Positions 52,010 through 61,498 of a stretch of DNA of 64,000 nucleotides are shown one piece after another. Source of the stretch: Rapana venosa (Eukaryota > Mollusca > Gastropoda > Neogastropoda > Muricidae); contig CM054145.1 of the NCBI GenBank assembly GCA_028751875.1, forward strand, positions 11,176,706-11,240,705. Direction: 5' to 3'. Each line of letters begins with the position of its first letter. Position 1 is the first letter of the stretch. The notes beneath the pieces were generated by a model. That model was not told where the DNA came from, did not search any database, and was given only the letters and a program-made list of their open reading frames with translations. The translations under genes and the position numbers were made by a program.

Positions 52010-52140
52010 TCTCTCTCTCTGTCTCTGTCTGTCTCTGTCTTTCTGTCTGTCTCTCTGTCTGTATGTCTCTCTTTCTCTCTCTCCCCCCCTCTCTCTCTCT
52101 CTCTCAATCTCTCTCTCTCCCTCTCTGTCTGTCTCTCTCA
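52010..52140. repeat. (TC)n/(TGTC)n imperfect repeat
   Basis: Polypyrimidine tract of CTCT and CTGTCTGT steps with a CCCCCC interruption near 52,083. Confidence 0.95.
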
Positions 52141-52908
52141 TGAGAACTTGGGTCCTGGTACAGACGGATGCATGGCTCTCTGGTCCATAGGCAAGGAGAA
52201 GGAGGCAGAGGCTTCAAGAGGTGCTAGATTTTCTGAAGAGTTCCTGCACTCTGGCATCTTCAGATTGACTTGCGTGCTTTGGGAAGCCATGGATGTGCAT
52301 TCAGTTGGCCTTCCAATCTTATGTCCCTGTCATAGAAAGAGTCGCTTTTTCACCTTCTGGTTTTGGCTGCCTATGTGGCAAGATGCTTCAAAACAGTCAT
52401 ACACGCAAACGTCTCATCCCATGTGTCATTTCAATCTCACAGTGATTGCCAGGTGGGATTAGTTAATCAGAGTGCACATTGTGTTGTGGATGATCCTCGG
52501 ATTGTTAAGATGGGGAACGCAAAACAACAACGACATCATTTATATTGTATGTCATCACTGTCAAATTCTGTACTGTTACGTCTGAGGTGTCTGCAATGAG
52601 TGCTACAATGTTTGGAAGACCTATATCCACTCTCTTCCTTTCTTATCTGATAGCATCATGTGGTCCTGTGCCAGGCATGCCTGCGGGCAACAATCACGGC
52701 ACTCGCGAATTTCTTCTCAGCTTACATGTTAGTCGTACGCTAAGGCTTCAACTCCCCCAAGGAAGGTTTACCAACCACAACTAAAAAATGATTGGACTTG
52801 AAAGAACATTAAGAAACAAAGAGAACAGAGATCTCAAGTCTCTCTGTAATCAGCAACTTGTAAGCGACTGCCATCTTGGCCAACCCATACTTTGTTTACA
52901 GAATTTGA
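52141..52908. other. Intergenic stretch, no gene recognised
   Basis: Plus-strand open frames of up to about 80 codons show no recognisable domain. Composition is balanced. Confidence 0.5.
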
Positions 52909-53060
52909 ATTGTTGCCTTCAGCATACCGTTTTCAGTGCCCCAACAGCAAAACAAACAGAGAAAGAAATCCTTTTTGTGCCAGATGTCATTCGAATGCTA
53001 AATTCATTCACAATAACACTGACTACCCAGTTTCACATTTCTCCGAAATACTTGCCTGAT
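52909..53060 (+). repeat. ~150-bp repeat, left inverted copy
   Basis: Contains TTTTCAGTGCCCCAACAGC, then AAAACAAACAGAGAAAGAAA, TGTGCCAG and CTACCCAGT. It matches the reverse complement of 54,352-54,497 over about 150 bp with roughly three quarters of positions identical by eye, and best in the first 60 bp. Confidence 0.85.
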
Positions 53061-53358
53061 TAATAGTCTTGACTGCGGTTAATATACATAGGCATATATG
53101 TGCGTGTTTCATTGAATGTAAGTATGCACATGCATGCGCGTGTGCGCGCCTATTTGATTGCACGTGTATGCATCGGAAAGTGCGTGGATGTGGGTGTGTT
53201 TGTGGGTATGGGAGTGGTTATGTGTTCATGACTCATGCTACACAGAGAAAGTTGCCTACTTGTGTTTGTGTGCGTGCGTGCGTGCGTGCGTGTATACACG
53301 CACATGCTCAAGCTCTTGCAATTAAGTTTTTGTCTTAAAAAAAATTAGTATGATTTTT

Positions 53359-53359
<1 letters not shown>
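53061..53359. other. TG/GC-rich intergenic stretch
   Basis: Contains scattered TGTGCGTG steps and a (GCGT)n near 53,272-53,292. No gene recognised. Confidence 0.5.

Positions 53360-53439
<80 letters not shown>
53360..53439. repeat. (CA)n microsatellite
   Basis: 80 bp of pure CA, one of the longest perfect runs in the window. Confidence 0.97.
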
Positions 53440-53444
<5 letters not shown>

Positions 53445-53599
53445 ATATTGTCATGATGAAGGGTGATGCCAGACTTTGGACGTCCGGTATGTACAGCATG
53501 CAGCACTTAGGGGAGGCATTGATGCACATACCAATCTGCACTTATGGTGCGCCTTTCCTCTAGTGGAATGGTTGGGATGTGTCGGTTTGGGCAATGTGA

Positions 53600-53970
53600 G
53601 GCAACATCTGTTTACTGGTGCTCCTCCATCTTTTGAGTTTTAGAGGCGGGGTGTCTCATGGAAAGAGCGAGACAGACGACTGGTCTTTCCTCTCAAGATC
53701 AAAGTAGTACGCCCAGGTTTCATCACCACTTATGATGTTCCTTGTTGAGATTACGCGTCCACTGTCACATTTATCAAGCATGGTCAAGCACCATTGCACC
53801 CTACCCTTCTTCTGCTCTTCAATTAACTGATGTGGCACTCACTGAGCACATCGCTTTTGGACGCCTAGCTGATGGTGTAAGATCTCATTTAAGGCAGACA
53901 TGCCAATTCCAAGTATGTCTTGAAGACCTTTGCAAGTGATTTGTGTCTCTTCTGTGATCAGCTCTTTGAT
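53600..53970 (-). pseudogene. mariner-type transposase fragment (Tc1/mariner superfamily)
   Basis: Read leftward from about 53,970: a helix-turn-helix-like stretch (KGLQDILGIGMSALNEIL), then LGVQKRCAQ, an in-frame TGA at 53,839-53,841 where mariners have the W of the WVP motif, then PHQLIEEQKKGRVQWC, and the first catalytic block ISGDETWAYYFDLERK with its aspartate. A frameshift near 53,670 is followed by an RHPASKTQK-like segment matching the mariner RHP..P.PKK region. The N-terminus upstream of the HTH and the second and third catalytic aspartates are missing, so about one third of a normal ~345-residue transposase remains. Clearly dead. It lies between the inverted repeats at 52.9 and 54.4 kb. 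Confidence 0.82.
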
Positions 53971-54071
53971 ACTGCTGGCATCACGGCTGCTCAAAACAGG
54001 AAAAACCTGACTTTTTAGTTGGTGGCTGGAACTTGCACTCCGTAACCTAAATTCCACCTGGCTGCTATCTA

Positions 54072-54115
54072 GGCACCGCGCGGTCAGGGGTCCAAGTCCA
54101 GCGTCTCGCGGTGCC
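54072..54115. repeat. Small inverted repeat, 9-bp arms
   Basis: GGCACCGCG at 54,072-54,080 pairs with CGCGGTGCC at 54,107-54,115. The loop contains GGGGTCCAAGTCC, which resembles a degenerate box B, so this may be a tRNA-related relic. Confidence 0.45.
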
Positions 54116-54304
54116 AGCACACATTCCTTCTTTGCGGTCTATTAGGGACTGGACGAATTTTTATTTTAAGGGCTTTTTTTATCATACGCTGCCGGATTTC
54201 CTACATTTTTTTTTACAGTGTTCATACTTCAGAGAACAAAACTTCAATACTTGCTTTACTTGTTTGCGCGTAAGCACACACGCAGCACGCACACAGCACA
54301 CATG

Positions 54305-54351
54305 CACGCGCGCGCACACACACACACTCTCACATACACACACGCACACAG
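54305..54351. repeat. (CA)n with CG interruptions
   Basis: CACGCGCGCGCACACACAC and further CA steps up to the edge of the right inverted repeat. Confidence 0.9.
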
Positions 54352-54497
54352 AATACTTCAGCAGAAAATCAAATATGACTGGGTAAGCAATGTCAATGAG
54401 AATTCATAAATCAAATGGCCACTGGCACAGAAGAATTTCTTTTTCTGTTTGTTTTGCTGTTGGGGCACTGAAAATGGCGTCCTGGAGGCAAGAGTTG
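54352..54497 (-). repeat. ~150-bp repeat, right inverted copy
   Basis: The reverse complement shares TTTTCAGTGCCCCAACAGC, AAAACAAACAGAAAAAGAAA, TGTGCCAGT and TACCCAGTC with 52,909-53,060. Confidence 0.85.
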
Positions 54498-54566
54498 TTA
54501 CCTGTCTAGCTGTATTCGGATGCATGCATGTATGTGTGCGCGCACACATGTACTCATCTATGTGTG

Positions 54567-54733
54567 CACCTATGTATGTATGTATGTATGTATGTATGTA
54601 TGTATGTATGTATGTATGTATGCATGCATGCATGCATGCATGCATGTATTATGTATGTATTTATGTATGTATGTACGTACGTACGTACGTATGTATGTAT
54701 GTATGTATGTATGTATGTATGTATGTATGTATG

Positions 54734-54764
<31 letters not shown>

Positions 54765-54800
54765 GTATATGTATGTATGTATGAGTTTATGTATGTATTC
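54567..54800. repeat. (TATG)n tetranucleotide array with TGCA and GTAC patches
   Basis: Mostly GTAT steps, interrupted by a (GCAT)n patch at about 54,619-54,646 and a (GTAC)n patch at about 54,673-54,690. Both patches are self-complementary and could extrude cruciforms. Both strands are open over most of it, which is a composition effect. Confidence 0.95.
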
Positions 54801-54867
54801 ATGCATTTATTCATGTATTTATTTGTTTATTGTATTTTTTCGTAGATGGACGGCACGGTGTAAGAAG

Positions 54868-54912
54868 CATGGGGAGATGGGATAGCCTAGTGGTTAGAAC
54901 ATTGCGCTCGCT
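54868..54912 (+). mobile_element. Truncated tRNA-derived SINE head
   Basis: TAGCCTAGTGGTTAGAACAT followed by TGCGCTCGC matches the 5' part of the SINE at 61,306-61,401 (opposite strand) and contains the box-A region. It ends before the box-B part, and the following TTGTTATTTTT is unrelated. Confidence 0.7.
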
Positions 54913-54999
54913 TGTTATTTTTAAGAAATTAAAACAAACATAAGGGGAAAAACCGTTATCCAGCTATCAGTCAAAACAGCAAACAAGCAAGCCATCTTC

Positions 55000-55081
55000 A
55001 TCACCATCACCATCACCATCATCATCCTCATCGTCGTCATCATCATCACCATCATCATCACCATCGTCACCATCGTCATCG

Positions 55082-55147
<66 letters not shown>

Positions 55148-55222
55148 CATCATCATCATCATCATCATCATCATCAACAGCAACAACAACAGCAACATCA
55201 ACAACAACACAACAACAACAAA
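55000..55222. repeat. (ATC/GTC)n then (CAA)n trinucleotide repeats
   Basis: About 168 bp of CAT/CAC/CGT trinucleotides (with runs of pure ATC and of GTC) followed by about 55 bp of CAA/CAG steps. It shows no coding context. Confidence 0.95.
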
Positions 55223-57007
55223 ACAGATCTGAAACCTAAAAGCGAACAGTACGGCCAGTCCCTCTGGCCTCTTGAATGGAATGCTAAGACGGACAACAAA
55301 CTTTTCCAGATTCACCCTACTAACCTGAAAGACGTTCTCCCTCTGTGTGTCAAAAGCAACAGGGAAGCAACAGTGCTCACCAGGCTACACACATGTCTTT
55401 CTCATATCACCCACGTTCATTTAGTTAAAGGAGAGGGAACCCCATGGTGTGTGACTTGTCATCACAACTATCACGCATCTGCTTATGGAGTGTAGAGGTG
55501 TCTAGGATATTATTAGGCACAAGCATTTTACTGCAGACTCCCTGAAGATCCTTTTTCAGGATGTTCCACCAGACACCATTTTTAACTTCCTGAGAGAATT
55601 GAGCCTTTTCCGTCTGACATAGCTGGTCACTAAAGAACAAGGTTGTTTTAAGGAATATGGTTTAGGTTTTATCTCATTTTATGTGTTGTGGATGTTGATG
55701 TGAGTGTACCCGTCCTGGGTTGACTCATGGTTGGCCAGGGCGTTGATACAAGGAACGACAGCAGAGTTGGTTTTATACCCTGTTTTAATCTGTATATAGC
55801 TGCACAGTTATAATCTGAGATTTAACATTTGACGAAATGACAGCCCTGATATGGCCTCTGTGGGATCGGGTTGGATTGGATTGGACCTGGCGACGGTCTA
55901 CTGCAGTAATGCACAACTATGCCATGCCTCATTTGAAAGCACAACCATTTTTGTTATTTCTTTCTGTGACTTTCATTACAAACAAAGACAGGCTCTCCAT
56001 GAGCATTTCTTATCAGGAGCAAGGAAATCTCCAACTAAGAGTAAACTTGAATTCGTATAATGTTTCTGCTGTTTATGCTAGCTACTGGGTATTGACTTTA
56101 GGAGACCACTTCAATAAAATCCTATTTTGGAGGTGCAGACTGCCAAAGAGAAGTCTTGCAGAATGAAAAGAGTTCAAGTGAGAGTGAACGTTATTCAGAA
56201 GGAGTTAGACAATCCGAATTCTGTGCCACAGACTGCCCCAAAGAAGTGCTATCAAATAGAAAAAACTGCACAAAAGGGAGTCGGTTAGAGTTAAGATTAG
56301 CGAACAGGATTGAGAGCAGAGTTTGACAACCTTTATGCTGTGTTGTCTGGGTTATTGTTTTGCTGTTGTTGAAGTGTGTGTGGGTTTTTTTGGGAGGGGG
56401 GGAGGGAGGTGTTGTTTTAGATTTTAGTTTACTTTGGTTTTGCTTTTTTAACAAATCTTTCTGGCCACCTGGGCCTGTACAAGAGAAGTGACCCACTGCT
56501 GGATGAATGTGGGTAGCCTGTCCTGATTAGGATCCTTCTACATCATCTGTGCCTGAACCGCGTGCTCTTAGCCTCGCTTCCTTAAAGGTTAACAGCGTTT
56601 GTTTCTTGCTTTATTATCTTTCGTTTTGTCTTTTCAAAACTATTAATGCAGTGACACAGACAGACACAAGCGTATAAAGACACTTGGACATTAAGGCAGA
56701 CAGACAAAGAGACAGATAAAAAAAAAACCCGTTAACATCACATCTACAGCAAACAATGCACAGAAATTAATCACTTTCCTCTGGGCAATGCGAGAAAGAC
56801 GACAAAAACATTTCTAACAAATTTATAGGCATGAAAAATGTTAACGAAGCAGCAGGAAATCTCTCACTCTCTCTCTCTCTATCTTTCGCTCAAAATAATC
56901 AAGTTAATTACACAATGAAGCTGCCAGGAACAGAAAATCATATTTCCAAAAGAATTTTGAAAACGATCACGAAAGCCTTTGAACAAAATTGAATGTTGGC
57001 GTTGGGC
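55223..57007. other. Longest non-repetitive stretch; no gene recognised
   Basis: About 1.8 kb of balanced composition. Open frames reach 101 codons on the minus strand (56,496-56,191) and 109 on the plus strand (55,837-56,166), without recognisable domains. If a host exon exists in this window, this is a plausible place, but I cannot support one. Confidence 0.45.
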
Positions 57008-57064
57008 GCCAAGACTACTGATTAGGTGTGGCTAGTGACACACAGATGCCAAGACTACTGATTA
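57008..57064. repeat. 17-bp direct repeat pair at the LINE left edge
   Basis: GCCAAGACTACTGATTA at 57,008-57,024 and at 57,048-57,064, 40 bp apart. Between them lies GGCTAGTGACACACAG (57,030-57,045), which recurs at 61,386-61,401 on the far side of the LINE and SINE. Confidence 0.9.
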
Positions 57065-57076
57065 TTTATTTATTTT

Positions 57077-57137
57077 ATTCTTTTATATCGAGGACAATGG
57101 AATAAGCACCCACGTGTTTTTTTACATCCAGTCCCCG
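57077..57137 (-). repeat. Short dispersed repeat, copy 2 (inverted)
   Basis: Reverse-complement match to 63,502-63,562: TTCTTTTAT.TCGAGGA, then GAATAAGCAC, then TTTTTTACATCCAGTCCCCG. It abuts a TTTA microsatellite on its left. Confidence 0.8.
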
Positions 57138-57540
57138 TGTGTATGCGGTTTTGTCAATTTTGTCATCTTTTCCCACCGGCACACAGTGGCCTACTCTTCC
57201 GAAAAGCGGAACAGGATGTAACGTGTGCGCAAGATGTTCTGCGTGCGTTCGCACACGGGGCCTCGGTTTATAGTCTCATCCGAAGGACTTTCGGGGAGAG
57301 TGGAGTCTTCACTGAGTGATTGGCCTTTGCGCTGGATGGCAGCAGGGTGTATCTCTCTGTGTTTGAGTGTTGTTTTTTGCGCTTTTTTCTACGTTCAGCA
57401 ATACACATTTTATATCTACGTGTTTGTGATTTCACCGTGCATTGACTGGTTAGATTGGTTTTCCTTATTATCATTTACATTTCGAACTACTTTAATTTAT
57501 AATTTTCATTTTCTGATAAATTTTTGAACATTCAACTGAC

Positions 57541-57771
57541 TTGATGATTTGTGTTCAACTGACATTGCTGGTCCTTGTGACCCATTTTACTGTAACCCTG
57601 CTGCCGTGTGAAAAATTGCACGTGAAACACGAACTCAGATCTCCCCCACCACAACTACCCAGTGCTCCTCCTTCCACCAATATGACACTTACTGCCGAAG
57701 ACATGAGAGCTTTGCTCTCACATGAGTTTACAATATACCACACGAACTCAAACAACCCATTTCAACCTTAG
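57541..57771 (+). pseudogene. LINE, N-terminal open frame
   Basis: 76 codons, starting with a hydrophobic segment (TLLVLVTHFTVTLL) followed by a proline-rich stretch. The frame shifts near 57,750-57,770, after which the 57,969 frame can be read back to about 57,770 without a stop (SILISDVTTATTVTKDN lies in it). It is either the N-terminus of ORF2 or the remnant of a separate ORF1; no zinc knuckle or esterase motif is visible. Confidence 0.6.
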
Positions 57772-57968
57772 GAATCAACCGCCACAAAACTAGACAAGGT
57801 ACCCGTGCCAGCAGACATCGTCGCCTGCGGCCCCCTACATCCGTCTCCATCCTCATTTCTGACGTCACTACCGCTACGACCGTAACCAAGGACAACACTT
57901 CTTCGCTTCCCTCTGATCCACCTGCTTCGCCCTGTGTTTATGACTTTGATAAAACGTGTTCTGATAAT

Positions 57969-59234
57969 GTGTATCATGGTGTGTATGAAATTGTAAATCC
58001 CCGAACTTCCCCAGTTCTTTCACCAGATTCTACACCTGACTCTCAATCCAAACTTTTGTCTGTTCTTCCACTCTCCACATCTTTACTATCGCCTTCATCC
58101 TCTTCCACTGACAGTTATCCTAATTCACCACAGTTATCATCAACCTCTCTGCCTCCTTCTAACATTCTTCACATGTGCTTGTTCAACGTGCAATCTGTCT
58201 GCCCAGAGGGTAAAGCTGATCTCATTTCTGATTTCATCTCTGAAAAGAACATTGATCTAACATTTCTTACAGAAACCTGGTTAAAACCACACGGTCATGA
58301 ACCGAAAATAAAACAACTGACGCCACCTGGTTATAAAACTCTTTCTCTTCCCCGACCCTCCCGTGGAGGTGGCATTGCCATCGTTTATAAAGATACACTC
58401 GAACCTGCTCTTTCTTTCTGTCACTCCCTTCCTTTCTCACCTGAATCTTTCGAAGTCTGTGAACTCAACTTCAACACACCTGGCCACTCTATTACTTTCT
58501 GCTGTCTTTACTGTCCACCTCCAAGCCGTAAGAATAATCTGACATCTTCCATTTTCCATCAAGAGTTTCAGTCACTCCTGGATCACTACAGCCTCTCTCC
58601 CAGAAAGCTCATCATTCTCGGTGACTTTAACTTCCATTTTGATAACCAGTCTTCTTCTGATGTCAAACGTCTGTCTCTTTCTTTGTCGAACCACTCTCTT
58701 TCTCAGCTGGTAAACGAAGCAACACACAGATCAGGACATATTTTAGACTGGCTTATTACTGATATTTCCCAAGATCTGATCAAATCTGTATCTATCACTG
58801 ATGAACTACTTTCTGATCATTCCGCTGTTCTTTTCTCTCTAAATATTGCAAAGCCTATCAGAAAGAAAAAGTATGTCTATGTCACCCGTCGCAACCGTAA
58901 GGCCATAGATATTCAAACTTTCTCTTCACAAGCTGCTGAACGCCTATCGCAAACCTCTGACAACAATAACCCCTCTAAACACTACAATGATGATCTCAGC
59001 CAACTGCTTGATGAGCATGCACTTCCCACTGACCGTCTCCTGCCTGATAGGCCATGTGCGCCACGGTACACCCATGACATCCTGGTCGCAAAGCGCAAAC
59101 GCAGGCAACTAGAGCGGCAGTGGCGAAAATCAAAAACGGAAATTAATAAGCAGCTCTTTCGAAAACAAGTAAACAAAGTCAAATCTTTAATCCTTTCAGA
59201 AAAAGACAAAGTATTACTCTTCTCAAGTTCTTGA
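57969..59234 (+). pseudogene. LINE ORF2 segment: APE-type endonuclease
   Basis: 421 codons from the first ATG; the same frame is open upstream to about 57,770, so the true start is earlier. A Ser/Pro-rich N-terminal 60 residues precede an exonuclease-endonuclease-phosphatase fold with all key residues visible: N73 (LFNVQS), E102 (TETWL), Y181 (LYCPPP), D219 and N221 (GDFNFH), the THRSGHILDWLIT block at 252-264, and D283-H284 (SDHSAV). This enzyme nicks target DNA to prime reverse transcription. The frame ends in a basic region (about 370-400) typical of the endonuclease-RT linker, and the continuation is in another frame after about 59,230. Confidence 0.92.
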
Positions 59235-59244
59235 TGCCACGTAA

Positions 59245-59928
59245 ATGAAATCTCTCTTTTCCCTCACATCTACTCTTCTTGGATCTGTGAAGGCAAGCCC
59301 TCTACCTTCCATCCACAACCACTCTGAACTTCCATCTATATTTTCTGCATTCTTTTCTGAAAAAGTCTATAACATTCGCTCCAAACTGGATCAGACTCCT
59401 TTCCAGCCTACACTTCCTGATCCCCAATTCTCTGGCAATCCTCTCCTTTTCTTTCATCCGACAAGTGAGAGAGAAATCACGATAATTCTGAAAGAAATGA
59501 CTATAAAATCATGTGATCTTGATCCCATACCTGCTTCTCTTTTCACACAGTGCCTACCACAACTCATACCCGCTATCACGAAAATAGTAAACTCATCTCT
59601 TGTTTCAGGAAATGTTCCATCAGCTCTCAAAACTGCTATAGTCACACCTCTACTCAAAAAGCATGACCTTGACCCTAACATTCTGAATAATTATAGACCT
59701 GTTTCCAATCTACCTTTTATTTCTAAAGTCCTTGAAAAAGTAGTTCTCAAACAGCTCAACAACCACCTTCTCTCCAACAATCTTCTTCCTGAGTTTCAGT
59801 CTGCCTATCGCGTCAACCACAGCACTGAAACCACCCTAGTACACACTTTAAACACGCTTCTACTCGCTTCTGACTCAGAATCGCCCTTCTCACTCTACTC
59901 GACTTATCAGCAGCCTTCGATACTATAG
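59245..59928 (+). pseudogene. LINE ORF2 segment: RT fingers
   Basis: 227 codons covering the linker (FFSEKVYNIRSKLD) and RT motifs up to the palm: SCDLDPIPASLF at about 90-101, the AIVTPLLKK motif, NNYRPVSNLPFISKVLEKVV, and EFQSAYRVNHSTETTL near 183-198. The last 14 codons are out of frame; the real continuation with the first catalytic aspartate is in the frame opening at 59,886. Confidence 0.9.
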
Positions 59929-61010
59929 ACCACTCAATTCTTCTCTCCTGTCTTCAAGAAACGTTCGGTGTTACTGGCATAGCCCTCACCTGGTTTAATT
60001 CATACCTTACTGACCGATTCCAGACAGTTGCAGTAAACAAGATTCAATCTATACCTGCCAAACTGGAATGCGGAGTCCCACAGGGATCAGTTCTAGGCCC
60101 TGTTCTTTTCACTCTTTACACTGCCCCACTGTCACATATAATAAACCGTCATAAAATCAACCATCATTTTTATGCAGATGACTCTCAGATTCAAAGCAGT
60201 GTTACTCCTGAAAATCTGCCTTCTCTCCTGACAAATATGGCCCGCTGCTTTGAAGATATTAAAAACTGGATGACACAGAACAAATTACAGCTAAATGCAG
60301 ATAAAACCGAAGCCATGCTCGTAGGGACCAAACACAAACTCTCTTCCATTACAACAGCTTCAATAGAACTTGGCAATACATGAGTCCCTCTATCCACTGC
60401 TGTGAAGTATCTAGGTGTTGTTATCGACAACACACTCTCTATGAAAAAAATTATCACTCAGACCTGTCAGTCGTGCTACTATCAATTACGGCGTATTTGT
60501 GCAATTCGAAAGTACCTGTCCACTGATGCAACAGCCAAACTTGTCACTTCTCTCATTCTTTCACGTCTGGACTATTGTAATTCTCTTTTGTCTGGTCTGC
60601 CAGCATCATCTATCCACTCCCTTCAACGTATACAAAACTCCGCAGCTCGACTAGTTCTCAGAAAGAAAAAATCTGAGCACATTACCCCTCTCTTGCGATC
60701 TCTCCACTGGCTGCCTGTGCCACAGAGAGTAAATTATAAGATCAGTACCCTCTGTTACAAATGTCTCCACAAAACTGCACCCTCCTACCTCTGTGAATGT
60801 CTTAATCTATACACTCCTTCACGTTCCCTCCGCTCTACTGCAGATACCTTGTGCCTACGAATACCTAGATTCAACCAATCCACTGTTGGCCGCCGCTCTT
60901 TCTCTATTTTGGGTCCATCGACCTGGAATGAGCTCCCTCTCTCTCTTCGCCAGAAACCTAGTTATGACACTTTTAAATCCAGCCTCAAGACATATTTATT
61001 TCAAACCTAA
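59886..61010 (+). pseudogene. LINE ORF2 segment: RT palm, thumb and C-terminal domain
   Basis: Contains LDLSAAFDTIDHS (first catalytic aspartate) near its start, GVPQGSVLGPVLF, FYADDSQ (catalytic YADD at about 60,170-60,180) and KTEAMLVGT. A TGA at 60,381-60,383 interrupts the frame; the other two copies have TCA here, so it is a private C-to-G change. The same frame continues through KYLGVVIDN, LRRICAIRKYL, SRLDYCNSLL, RSLHWLPVPQR and STWNELPLSLR to a TAA at 61,008-61,010, the natural C-terminus of CR1/L2-type ORF2. Confidence 0.9.
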
Positions 61011-61305
61011 GATTTACCCCCTCCTGTTTCATATCAGAGCTATCCCACCCTCACTAACCCATGTCCTATCACCCTGCTAAAGTATACGACCTAAGTGAGT
61101 GTGTGTGTGTGCTTTTGTAAAACATTCGACTATTAAATTTTATTTCATAGATTTTGTCTGCAGCGCACTATGTTTGTAAATATCTGTTTGTTTAAACTAT
61201 TGATCATTTATCATTGATTGCATGACTGTGTAAGATTAGGTTGAATGTATGCGCTTTGATTTGTCTTTTCAAGATATAGCGCTATATAAGTTCCATGTAT
61301 TATTA

Positions 61306-61401
61306 TTAACTCCAGGGGAAAATATCCCCTTGAACGGGAATCGAACCCGGGTCGTCAGATTGCGAGCGCAATGTTCTAACCACTAGGCTAGTGACACACA
61401 G
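61306..61401 (-). mobile_element. tRNA-derived SINE head
   Basis: On the minus strand, from 61,401: GTGTCACTAGCCTAGTGG (box-A region), TTAGAAC, a 6-bp perfect hairpin ATTGCG-CT-CGCAAT in anticodon-arm position, then CGGGTTCGATTCCCG, a perfect T-arm-like box B. It is fused directly to the (ATT)n end of the LINE. There is no complete acceptor stem, so it is a SINE or tRNA pseudogene rather than a working tRNA. The same head occurs truncated at 54,868. Confidence 0.82.
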
Positions 61402-61498
61402 GCGGAGAAGCAGGGTAGGGTTGTGCTGGTAACTGACAGTGGTGGTAGGACAGCAGCCACAATCCCTAAACAAGGCAGGACAAACAGAGAGGCCACAT
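61402..61498. other. Short spacer
   Basis: About 100 bp of balanced sequence between SINE and minisatellite, including GTGGTGGTAGGACAGCAGCC. Nothing recognised. Confidence 0.5.

Larger units (their letters stand above)
57138..61305 (+). mobile_element. CR1/L2-like non-LTR retrotransposon, near full length (copy 3)
   Basis: About 4.2 kb with, in order, a 5' region, an N-terminal open frame (57,541), an APE endonuclease, a reverse transcriptase, the conserved C-terminal domain, a 3' UTR with a TG run (61,095-61,112) and the family terminus GCGCTATATAAGTTCCA plus (ATT)n. The exact 5' end is uncertain. ORF2 is broken by at least three frameshifts (near 57,760, 59,230 and 59,880) and one nonsense codon (60,381). 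It is the fullest of the three copies of this family in the window. The absence of RNase H and the HWLPV-type C-terminus favour the CR1/L2 group. Confidence 0.92.

Noticed and set aside
54449..54885. Open frames in several phases on both strands over the TATG array
   Set aside because: Tetranucleotide repeats without stops. No coding meaning.
55425..56496. Minus-strand frames of 71 and 101 codons as small genes
   Set aside because: No recognised domain, ordinary length for chance frames, and no splice pattern I could defend.
61306..61401. Functional tRNA gene
   Set aside because: The box A and box B regions are good but there is no matching acceptor stem, and a truncated copy exists at 54,868, so a SINE or pseudogene is more likely.
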